From: Pseudonocardiaceae bacterium
GTDB taxonomy: Bacteria; Actinomycetota; Actinomycetes; Mycobacteriales; Pseudonocardiaceae
Length of the DNA stretch: 64,000 nt
Reading direction: 5' to 3'
Assembly: GCA_009379845.1 (NCBI GenBank)
Contig: WHSZ01000005.1
Span: forward strand, 1-64,000
Shown here: positions 29,503-37,399 of the stretch, one piece after another
Position numbering within the stretch: position 1 is the first letter of the stretch
How the letters are laid out: the number at the start of each line of letters is the position of its first letter
Notes under the pieces: model-generated
Database searches by the model: none
Seen by the model: the letters and a program-made list of their open reading frames with translations, nothing else
What the model was told of the DNA's origin: nothing
Position numbers and translations under genes: made by a program

Positions 29503-29838
29503 TCAGCGCCTGCTTACCGCCTTCTCCAGCTCTGCCTTCATCATCTTGGAGCGGCCCTTGATGTTCTGCCGGCGCGCATCGTCGTAGAGCTGCTCCTTGG
29601 TGCGCCCGCCGGGTCCGTAGCGGTTCCCCGAGCGGATGCCACCCCGCCGTTGCGGCGAAATGTCCTTGGTGGATGTGCTGCTTCGTTGTTCGGCTTGCCC
29701 GGAGCGGGCGCGGTTCTTGTTCACCGTTCGGGCCGCGATCTCTTCGGCCCGCTCGGTGCTCGAGCCGCGCTTCCTGGTCTGCTGCTTGATGTGTTCGTAC
29801 TGACGTTCTTGCTTCGTGTTCCATGCTTGCTGTGGCAC
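29503..29838 (-). CDS. Small basic protein (often annotated 'plasmid stabilization protein'; Rho-N/SAP-like C-terminus)
   Basis: 'WNTKQERQYEHIKQQTRKRGSSTERAEEIAARTVNKNRA...TKEQLYDDARRQNIKGRSKMMKAELEKAV'. Confidence 0.75.
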   Translation of the reverse strand: MPQQAWNTKQERQYEHIKQQTRKRGSSTERAEEIAARTVNKNRARSGQAEQRSSTSTKDISPQRRGGIRSGNRYGPGGRTKEQLYDDARRQNIKGRSKMMKAELEKAVSRR

Positions 29839-29862
29839 TCTGTATCACCCCTTGTGCGGGGT

Positions 29863-29887
29863 ATACCCGTGGCGCCTGCGCGGAAAC
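29863..29887 (-). promoter_or_regulatory. Putative SigB/SigH-type stress promoter GTTT-N15-GGGTAT
   Basis: Reverse strand GTTTCCGCGCAGGCGCCACGGGTAT, upstream of 29503..29838. Confidence 0.5.
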
Positions 29888-29894
29888 GTGGTGC

Positions 29895-30161
29895 TTAGAC
29901 CGGGCTGGCCTCTTCGAGCGGGCGCGGGACCAGATCGTCGGCGGTGTCCGGGTGTCCTCTCGTCCACAGGAAAACCGCCGTGCCCTCCTCGGCACCGGCG
30001 GTACCCACCGGACGCTGTTCGGTCACCGTGCCGCTGGTCGGCTCGGCGGCGTATTCCGGGCCGTACGGCACCAACCCGGCCGCCCGCACGATGTCGCACG
30101 CATCACCCGCGTTCAACCCGACCACATCGGGTACCTCGGTGACCGGGCGACGTCGTCTCAT
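29895..30161 (-). CDS. PASTA-domain protein
   Basis: 'VTEVPDVVGLNAGDACDIVRAAGLVPYGPEYAAEPTSGTVTEQRPVGTAGAEEGTAVFLWT'. Confidence 0.75.
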   Translation of the reverse strand: MRRRRPVTEVPDVVGLNAGDACDIVRAAGLVPYGPEYAAEPTSGTVTEQRPVGTAGAEEGTAVFLWTRGHPDTADDLVPRPLEEASPV

Positions 30162-30475
30162 GCCATGAACTATAGGGCGATCCGGCCCGATATGCGCGCG
30201 CCCCACGGGATGAACCGTGCCGGGACCGGGTAATCGCTGAGTATGCGAGCTGATCCGCGGCCGGCACATCGGCAAGCCGTGGCGGGCTGGTGCTGCCGAC
30301 CACCGGTGGCGCCGGCCCGCACCACTCGGATGTATCGGGCCAGCGGGGAATCACGCTGGCCCGCCGACAGTCCGAAGTAGACGCCGTGCGATGCCCGCGC
30401 TGCCAACCGCATCCTTGACACCGGCTGGACTCGCGGCCAACCTTTCCGTCCGTATCGGACAATCAAGGAGCGGCC

Positions 30476-31828
30476 GTGAACACCTCGGAACCAGCCGATG
30501 CCCGGCAGACGAACCGTGCCCCGCTATGGCGGTTTGTCGGCACCACTGTGGTCGGTGGCCTGTTCTTCCTGCTTCCGGTGTATGTCGACGATTCCTGGAC
30601 GATCCCGTTCGACGTCGCGGTCAGTACCCTCACCGAAGGCCTGCCGGGCACCGTCGAGCTGTACAGCCTGCTGCTGATCCTCGCCTCTGCGGTGCTGACC
30701 GTGCTCGCCGCACTGCACGGGCGGGGTGTCATCCGCTCCCGGCACGTCGAGAGCCTGCAGCTCGGTACCCGGCCGGTTTTCCTCGTCCTCCGGCTGCTCG
30801 GCGCGGTCGCGGCGATCATGATCTTCTTCGGGATCGGGCCCGGCATCGTGCTCGCCGAGGACGCGGGCGGCCTGATGTTCAACACGTTGATCGTTTCCGT
30901 CGCGGTCATCGTGCCGATCGGCGCCGTCTTCGTGACGCTTTTCGTGGCCTTCGGCGGCATCGAGTTCATCGGAACGCTGACCCGCCCGATCATGCGACCG
31001 CTGTTCCGCGTTCCCGGCCGGGCCGCGCTCGACGGGATCGCGTCGTTCGTCGGCAGCTACTCGGTCGGGCTGTACGTCACGAACCGGATGTACCTGGAAA
31101 GCCGGTACAGTTCCCGCGAGTCGGTGATCATCGCGACGTGTTTCTCCACGGTCAGTATGGGCTTCTTCGCGGTCGTCGCCTCCACCCTCGACCTGCTCTC
31201 CTACTTCCCGCTGATCTTGTTCTCGGTGGTGGGGGTGTGCTTCGTGCTCGGCGTCATCCTGTGCCGGATCCCGCCGCTGTCCAGGAAACCGGACAGCTAT
31301 GTCGGCGAACCGCTGCCCGAACAGCCGGTGCACGGCAGCCTGTGGAAGGCGGCGGTCGAACGCGCGCTCGCGCGGGCTCGTGAGTCTGGTGGCGTGCTGC
31401 GCGCATCCGGCCGGGGTCTGCTCGACGGGCTGCGGCTGGCACTGATGATCCTGCCGACGATCCTCGCGGTCGGCCTGATCGCGATCCTGATCGCCAACCA
31501 CACGCCGCTGTTCACCTGGCTCGGCACGCCACTGGAACCGGTGCTGTCGCTACTCGGTATCCCCGATCAGGACACCGTCGCGCCGGCCAGTCTCATCGGG
31601 GTGAGCGAGATGTTCCTGCCCGCCCTGCTTGCCACCGGCGTTGCCGTCGAGGCGAAGTTCTTCGTCGCGGTACTGTCGTTGAGCCAGATCCTGTTCTTCT
31701 CCGCGACGATCCCGCTGTTGCTCGAGCTCGACATCCCGGTGCGGCTGCGCGACTGCGTCACGCTGTTCCTGCTGCGCACCGCGCTGGCGATCCCGCTGAT
31801 CGCGCTCATCACGCACCTGGCGTTCTGA
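30476..31828 (+). CDS. YjiH-like nucleoside-recognition (Gate) domain membrane protein
   Basis: Multi-TM; 'FVGSYSVGLYVTNRMYLESRYSSRESVIIATCFSTVSMGFFAVV', 'GVSEMFLPALLATGVAVEAKFFVAVLSLSQILFFSATIPLLLE'. Confidence 0.75.
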   Translation: MNTSEPADARQTNRAPLWRFVGTTVVGGLFFLLPVYVDDSWTIPFDVAVSTLTEGLPGTVELYSLLLILASAVLTVLAALHGRGVIRSRHVESLQLGTRPVFLVLRLLGAVAAIMIFFGIGPGIVLAEDAGGLMFNTLIVSVAVIVPIGAVFVTLFVAFGGIEFIGTLTRPIMRPLFRVPGRAALDGIASFVGSYSVGLYVTNRMYLESRYSSRESVIIATCFSTVSMGFFAVVASTLDLLSYFPLILFSVVGVCFVLGVILCRIPPLSRKPDSYVGEPLPEQPVHGSLWKAAVERALARARESGGVLRASGRGLLDGLRLALMILPTILAVGLIAILIANHTPLFTWLGTPLEPVLSLLGIPDQDTVAPASLIGVSEMFLPALLATGVAVEAKFFVAVLSLSQILFFSATIPLLLELDIPVRLRDCVTLFLLRTALAIPLIALITHLAF

Positions 31829-31984
31829 CCAGGCTTGCGGCGTCGAACGACCTTCAGGAAATACCCTTTCGTGTGGTTGATTGATTTAGTCGTCCGATCC
31901 GGATTCCGGTGACTCCCTGATCGGCCCGGTAACCCCCCAGTTACCTCGGCTTTTCGTTCAGTGAGGGTCCATTGCAGGTCGATG

Positions 31985-32070
31985 ACAATGTTGAACGAAC
32001 TGCAACGATGTTTCCTTCGAGGGGTTTACAGGGGCTGTGTCTAGCAGGATGATCTGAGTCACAAAAGAAC
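31985..32070 (+). promoter_or_regulatory. Conserved promoter/leader element, copy A (upstream of Amt-1)
   Basis: Shares TTGAACnnnCTGCAACGATGTTTCCTynArGGGTTTACAGnGGC...AGGATGATCTGrGTCACA with 56283-56364. Confidence 0.7.
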
Positions 32071-32111
32071 GGCCGCGCTGCCGACCTCACCACCGTCCGC
32101 GAGGAGTAGCC

Positions 32112-33602
32112 ATGGCGCCATCCGCGGTATCCACGTTGTGGACTCAAGGGCAATTGTTCTCGGAGCAAAACTTTCCGGATCAGGTGACCACGAATTCGCT
32201 CGTGCAGAACGTCGTCTACGCCTCGGGCACCGTTGGCGCGATCTTTATCGTTGCCGGACTGCTGCTCGTCTCCGTCGGCGGGGTCCGGCGGGCAAACGTG
32301 TTCGACGCAGTCACCCAGAAGCTTCTCGGATTCTTCATCGGGTTCGCTACGTACTTCCTGATCGGATTCGCGATCTGGAACTGGCAGTACTATGCCGCGT
32401 TCGACATAGCCAACCCGTACTGGCAGTCCATCTCGGACTGGTGGTTGGGCGGCACGCTCGCCAACGACCTCGCACAGAACGTCGATCCCGAAGCCGGGAT
32501 GGGCGCCGCGCTGAACAATCAGCAGATCTTCATCTTCTTCCTCGCTTGCTTCGCAGGGATCATCAACATGCTGATCCACTTCGGCAGCGAGGAACGGATC
32601 AAGCCGTCCGCGTACTACATCATCTCGTTCTTCACAGCCATCGTGTCCTCCGTGCTCAGCTGGCTGACGTGGGGATCGACCGGACCGCTGACCAACCTTG
32701 GCTATCACGACTTCTTCGGCTCGGCGTTCGTCTACGTGTTCGCGGGCGTGGTCGGTGTGTATCTGTCGCACCGGGTGGGACAACGCGCCGGCATGTTCAA
32801 AGCTCACCCGGCCTTCGGCGAGTACCGCAACTACAACCTCGGTCTCACCGTCATCGGCGTGGTCGTGGTCTTCGCGGGACTGCCGATGGTGATCCTGTCC
32901 TGCGGCTTCTTCTTCGACCCGGAGGCGCTGTTCGTCAGCGTCAACATGTCCGACACCAGCATCGGCATCGCCTTCAACAACCTCGCCCTTTCGTGGGCCG
33001 GTGGGGCGCTGACCGGGGCGGTGATCGCCTACCGGACGAAGAAGTACATCTACACGCTGCTCGGCCCGCTGGCCGGCTACCTGTCCGGGGCTCCGGCGTT
33101 CGACATCTACCAGCCGTGGCAGATGTTCCTGGTCGCGCTGGTCGCCCCGCTGGTCGCCTACGGGGTGTACGAGTGGACGCAGCGTCGCGGGCACGACGAG
33201 CACAAGCTCGGTCCGCTGTTCATTGGCGCCGCCTCCTACGGGATCATCATGGTCGGCCTGATCCAGTGGGGTACGCCGCAAGGTGGGTACTTCGGCATCG
33301 ACTCGGGCCCCTACGCGTTCCAGCACGCCGAGGTCAACGTGTTGTGGCAGCTGATCGGCCTGACGGTGGCCATCGTCATGGGCCTCGTGACGGCAGCCGT
33401 GCTGTCGTTCATCCTGGAGCGGACCAGCGGCCTTCGGGTTTCCGAAGCGGTTGAGGTTCGCGGGTTCGACCAGCACTACTGGGACGTGGTGCACGACGTC
33501 GAGCCCCAGCAGGCGCCGGGCACCGCCGTGCGGAGCGACGGCGACGGCACACCTGCCGGCCCCGAGCCCGCGACGACCGGAGACGGTGGCGAGACTCAGT
33601 AA
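32112..33602 (+). CDS. Ammonium/methylammonium transporter (Amt family)
   Basis: Multi-TM Amt-like; 'NVFDAVTQKLLGFFIGFATYFLIGFAIWNWQYY', 'FGSAFVYVFAGVVGVYLSHRVGQRAG'. Paralogue at 40710..42173. Confidence 0.7.
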   Translation: MAPSAVSTLWTQGQLFSEQNFPDQVTTNSLVQNVVYASGTVGAIFIVAGLLLVSVGGVRRANVFDAVTQKLLGFFIGFATYFLIGFAIWNWQYYAAFDIANPYWQSISDWWLGGTLANDLAQNVDPEAGMGAALNNQQIFIFFLACFAGIINMLIHFGSEERIKPSAYYIISFFTAIVSSVLSWLTWGSTGPLTNLGYHDFFGSAFVYVFAGVVGVYLSHRVGQRAGMFKAHPAFGEYRNYNLGLTVIGVVVVFAGLPMVILSCGFFFDPEALFVSVNMSDTSIGIAFNNLALSWAGGALTGAVIAYRTKKYIYTLLGPLAGYLSGAPAFDIYQPWQMFLVALVAPLVAYGVYEWTQRRGHDEHKLGPLFIGAASYGIIMVGLIQWGTPQGGYFGIDSGPYAFQHAEVNVLWQLIGLTVAIVMGLVTAAVLSFILERTSGLRVSEAVEVRGFDQHYWDVVHDVEPQQAPGTAVRSDGDGTPAGPEPATTGDGGETQ

Positions 33603-33618
33603 CTGGTCGCGATCAAAG

Positions 33619-33651
33619 ACGGCCGGGTAGCGGTTACCGCTGCCCGGCCGT
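33619..33651. terminator. Hairpin terminator after Amt-1
   Basis: ACGGCCGGGTAGCGGTTACCGCTGCCCGGCCGT followed by TTCTC. Confidence 0.75.
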
Positions 33652-33686
33652 TCTCATGGGCGCGGCTGCGCGGGACTGACACATCT

Positions 33687-33726
33687 GGATCGGATCTCCG
33701 GAGCCGTTGCCCCGGAGATCCGATCC
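33687..33726. terminator. Second hairpin between convergent amt and glx cluster
   Basis: GGATCGGATCTCCGG-N10-CCGGAGATCCGATCC, 15-bp perfect stem. Confidence 0.75.
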
Positions 33727-33764
33727 CTCCCCTGCTGCGGCGCGGGTCTTGGCCGCCCCTGATT

Positions 33765-34217
33765 TCAGTGGCCTACGGGTTTTTGCCAACCATCCAGTTG
33801 TGGCGGCCTCCAGTTCTCCCCGACCGTGGCCGATCCGGTCAGCCAGGACCCGAGCTCGGGCTGCGCGAACTTCGCATGCTTGTGTTTTAGCCAGACGCCG
33901 TACGAGTTGCCCTCCCGCAGGTGCTTGATCAGCACCTTGCGGGCGTACTCGTTCTCCCTGCCACGCGGGATCTCGAAGTAGATCTTGAGGAACGCGTTGG
34001 TGTAGCGGTCGAAGACGGCATTGACGCCGCCCTCGGTCATCAACTCGATGTCCTCTAGCCAGTTGATGTCCTCGCCGGGCGTGGCCTCGTTGAGGTCCAC
34101 ATCGTCCACAAGGGATCGGTCGAACTGGTAAGGGAACGTCCGGCCGGTCAGCTCCTCGGTGTCGATGCCCTGCCCGCCGGAGAGCCGCCGCTGTGCGAGG
34201 TCGAACTGCTCAGACAT
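33765..34217 (-). CDS. Small conserved hypothetical protein of the glx cluster
   Basis: Start MSEQFDLAQRRLSGGQGIDTEELTGRTFPYQFDRSLVDDVDLNEATPGEDINWLEDI...; overlaps glxD-like gene end. Confidence 0.6.
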   Translation of the reverse strand: MSEQFDLAQRRLSGGQGIDTEELTGRTFPYQFDRSLVDDVDLNEATPGEDINWLEDIELMTEGGVNAVFDRYTNAFLKIYFEIPRGRENEYARKVLIKHLREGNSYGVWLKHKHAKFAQPELGSWLTGSATVGENWRPPQLDGWQKPVGH

Positions 34218-35625
34218 CCTGGCCCCCTTGCATTCCATCGTTCGCCACGTGCTTTTCCAGCAATGACTTGATCTCGGCGAGGGTCCGATCCTCTGTCACC
34301 CCTGGCACGTAGCTGGTACCCGCGAGTGGCACCCGTGCCATCGCGGACGCCTCGGTGGTCAGCGCGCAGAGGTCCTCGGGCTCAAGGCTGTGCACGTCGG
34401 TCTTTCCGCACGCACGGGCCAGCATCTGCACTTCCAGCGTGAGGGTGTGCAGGAAGTTGTACACCCGCTCGGCGGCCTCATCGACCCTCAACCGCTTGCG
34501 CAACTCCGGATCCTGGGTGGCGACGCCCACCGGGCACCGGCCGGTGTGGCAGTGGTAGCACTGCCCTGCCTTGACGCCAACGGTGCCCTCGTAGTCGGTG
34601 ACGCCGGGGATCTCCTTGTTGCAGTTCAGTGCCATCAGCGAGGAATGCCCGATCGCGATCGCGGATGCCCCGAGAGCGATACATTTCGCGATGTCCCCGC
34701 CGTTGCGGATACCACCGGCGACGACCAGGTCGATGTCGTCGGCGAGTCCGACGTCCTCTAGCGCCCTGCGAGCTTCCGGAATCGCGGCCATCAGCGGGAT
34801 GCCGGTCTCCTCGGTGGCGATGTGCGGCCCCGCGCCGGTGCCGCCCTCCGCGCCGTCCAGGTAGATGATGTCCGGCCCGCACTTGGCCGCCATCCGCACA
34901 TCGTCGTACACCCGCGCGGCGCCGAGCTTGAGCTGGATCGGCACCTGGTAGTCGGTGGCCTCCCTGACCTCCTGGATCTTCAACGACAGGTCGTCGGGGC
35001 CGAGCCAGTCCGGGTGCCGCGCGGGGCTGCGCTGGTCGATTCCCGGTGGCAGGGAACGCATCTCGGCGACCTGCTCGGTGACCTTCTGGCCCATCAGGTG
35101 CCCGCCGAGCCCGACCTTGCAGCCCTGCCCGATGAAGAACTCCACGCCGTCTGCGAGCATCAGGTGGTGTGGGTTGAACCCGTACCGGCTCTGGATCACC
35201 TGGTAGTACCACTTGGTTGACAGGTCGCGCTCCGGCGGGATCATGCCACCTTCCCCGGAACACGTCGCGGTTCCGGCCATCGAGGCACCCTTGGCCAGCG
35301 CCATCTTGGCTTCCAGCGACAACGCGCCGAAGCTCATCCCGGTGATATAGACGGGAATGTCCAGCTCGATCGGGCGCTTGGCGAACCGGCTACCGAGAAC
35401 GGTCTTGGTGTCGCACTTCTCGCGGTAGCCCTCGATGACGAACCTGGTCAGGGTGCCGGGCAGGAACATCAGCTCGTCCCAGTGCGGGATGGGTTTGAAC
35501 ATCGAGAAGCCGCGCATCCGGTACCGGCCGAGCTCGGATTTGGTGTGGATGTCGTCGATGACCTCGGGCGTGAAGATACGGCTGTGCCCGAGGACGTGCG
35601 CGGGTTCACCGTTCGGTGTGCTCAT
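34210..35625 (-). CDS. FMN-binding glutamate synthase-family protein (GlxD/MgsC-like), copy 1
   Basis: 'ELDIPVYITGMSFGALSLEAKMALAKGASMAGT', 'DIIYLDGAEGGTGAGPHIATEETGIPLMAAI', 'CYHCHTGRCPVGVATQDPELRKRL'. Confidence 0.88.
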   Translation of the reverse strand: MSTPNGEPAHVLGHSRIFTPEVIDDIHTKSELGRYRMRGFSMFKPIPHWDELMFLPGTLTRFVIEGYREKCDTKTVLGSRFAKRPIELDIPVYITGMSFGALSLEAKMALAKGASMAGTATCSGEGGMIPPERDLSTKWYYQVIQSRYGFNPHHLMLADGVEFFIGQGCKVGLGGHLMGQKVTEQVAEMRSLPPGIDQRSPARHPDWLGPDDLSLKIQEVREATDYQVPIQLKLGAARVYDDVRMAAKCGPDIIYLDGAEGGTGAGPHIATEETGIPLMAAIPEARRALEDVGLADDIDLVVAGGIRNGGDIAKCIALGASAIAIGHSSLMALNCNKEIPGVTDYEGTVGVKAGQCYHCHTGRCPVGVATQDPELRKRLRVDEAAERVYNFLHTLTLEVQMLARACGKTDVHSLEPEDLCALTTEASAMARVPLAGTSYVPGVTEDRTLAEIKSLLEKHVANDGMQGGQDV

Positions 35626-35637
35626 CGGCGTGGCTCC

Positions 35638-36444
35638 CTAAAGGACGAGTTTGCGTTCGTTGGGCTCCAAGTTGTCGTAGTTCCACAACTTGCGGCCACA
35701 GACGAACTTGCGGAACGACGCGGGCCTGTCGAGCCGGTAGATCCGGAACTTGCGGTCGATCAGCTCGTCGTCGACCGGTGTCATCTCCGCCTCAACGCAG
35801 TCGACCCCGAGCGAGGCGACCGTGCCGGCGACGTAGATCGCGCCGTCGTACATCGAGTCGCCGAGGCCGTTACCCGCGTCGCCGCAAATGATCTGGCGCC
35901 CGCGCTGCATCATGAATCCGGTCAGCGAGCCGGCGTTGCCGCCGACGACGATCGTGCCGCCCTTCTGATCGATCCCGGTGCGCGCACCGACATGCCCGCG
36001 CACCACGAGATCACCGCCACGCAGCGCGGCACCGGTCAGCGAACCGGCGTTCTTGTCGATCACGACGACGCCGGACATCATGTTCTCCGCGACCGACCAG
36101 CCAACCCGGCCGGTGATGTTGACCTCCGGACCGTCGATCAGCCCGCAGCCGAAATAGCCGAGACTGCCGTCGATCCGGATCCGGCAACGGACGAGCAGGC
36201 CCACCGCGATCGAGTGGCGCGCCCCGGGGTTGTGCACGGTCACCTCGGTGACACCTTCGGTGTAGACGAGGCGACGCAACTCCAGGTTGATCTGCCGGGT
36301 GGACAACTCGGCCGCGTCGAGCTCCGCGGTTTGGCCCGAGATGACGGCGCTCTTCGGCGCGGTCGTGTCCGGTTCGGCGAGCCCCCTGATGTCGTAGCGT
36401 CCGCCGTGCTGCTCCGGCGGCTCGGTATGGGTCACCTGGTCCAC
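35638..36444 (-). CDS. GXGXG-domain protein (GlxC/MgsB-like), copy 1
   Basis: 'VRGHVGARTGIDQKGGTIVVGGNAGSLTGFMMQRGRQIICGDAGNGLGDSMYDGAIYVAG' GltB C-terminal type. Confidence 0.88.
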   Translation of the reverse strand: MDQVTHTEPPEQHGGRYDIRGLAEPDTTAPKSAVISGQTAELDAAELSTRQINLELRRLVYTEGVTEVTVHNPGARHSIAVGLLVRCRIRIDGSLGYFGCGLIDGPEVNITGRVGWSVAENMMSGVVVIDKNAGSLTGAALRGGDLVVRGHVGARTGIDQKGGTIVVGGNAGSLTGFMMQRGRQIICGDAGNGLGDSMYDGAIYVAGTVASLGVDCVEAEMTPVDDELIDRKFRIYRLDRPASFRKFVCGRKLWNYDNLEPNERKLVL

Positions 36445-37376
36445 ACCATCACCTCCCCCTCATATGGGTCGGACGTGTCGATCTCACGGTTCAGCACGGC
36501 CCGGATCGCGACCTCCTCGGACGCCAGCGCGACCATGTCGTCGGCCTCGTAGAGCACCAGCGGTTTGGCCGCCATCTCGTCCTTCGCCATGCCAAGGCTG
36601 GTCTCGGTGACCACCAGGTAGGTGAACACGCCGTCCAGGTCGACGAGGCTCTGCTTCATCGCGGTCTCGAGGGAAAGCCCGTCGGCCATCCGCTGCGCGA
36701 GGTACACCGCGATGATCTCCGAGTCGCATTCGGACTGGAACCGGTGGCCGAGCCGCTCCAGCCTGCGGCGCCAGCGGTGGTAGTTGGTCAGCTGACCGTT
36801 GTGCACCACGGCGACGTCGGAGAACGGGTAGGCCCAGTACGGGTGCGCGCCCGCGATGTCCACATCGGACTCGGTGGCCATCCGCACGTGGCCGATCGCG
36901 TGCGTGCCCTGGAACTTGTCCAGCCGGTACTGCTGCGCGACCGTTTCGGCGTCGCCCAGATCCTTGACGATCTCAAGCGAGTGGCCGAGCGAGAGCACCT
37001 CGACGCCGGGAACGTCCTCGACGAAGTCCGCCAGCGGTTTGAGCTCACCCTCGTAGCGGAAGGTCGCGCGGTAGGCGTACTCCGATTCGCCATCCATCCG
37101 GTCCACCGCGGCGCCGATCTTGGCCAGCCGGGATTCCACTTCCCGCCGGCTACGCGCGAGTCGCTCGCTGTACGCGAAGTCCCCCGATTCGTTGGGGTCC
37201 GCGAGCTTGAACCGCATGACGAGCAGCTCGCTCGGTTCGCCGTATAGCGCGAAACCCGACGAGTCCGGCCCGCGATGCTTCATCGCTTGCAGCATGTTGG
37301 TCATCTCGCGGCCAACATCCCCGCTGAACGGTAGGTCGCCCTCTCCCTTGTGAATGATCCCGGCGATACCACACAT
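36432..37376 (-). CDS. Class II glutamine amidotransferase (GlxB/MgsA-like), copy 1
   Basis: N-terminal 'MCGIAGIIHKG' with Cys2; 'MKHRGPDSSGFALY', 'GHVRMATESDVDIAGAHPYWAYPFSDVAVVHNGQLTNYH'. Confidence 0.9.
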   Translation of the reverse strand: MCGIAGIIHKGEGDLPFSGDVGREMTNMLQAMKHRGPDSSGFALYGEPSELLVMRFKLADPNESGDFAYSERLARSRREVESRLAKIGAAVDRMDGESEYAYRATFRYEGELKPLADFVEDVPGVEVLSLGHSLEIVKDLGDAETVAQQYRLDKFQGTHAIGHVRMATESDVDIAGAHPYWAYPFSDVAVVHNGQLTNYHRWRRRLERLGHRFQSECDSEIIAVYLAQRMADGLSLETAMKQSLVDLDGVFTYLVVTETSLGMAKDEMAAKPLVLYEADDMVALASEEVAIRAVLNREIDTSDPYEGEVMVWTR

Positions 37377-37399
37377 CGTGCTGCACTCCTTCCCCGGTC

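Noticed and set aside
31376-31395. GCTCGTGAGTCTGG resembling the dispersed palindrome arm
   Set aside because: Lies inside the YjiH-like CDS with no matching second arm; chance similarity.
31941-33494. 517-aa minus-strand ORF
   Set aside because: Antisense to Amt-1.
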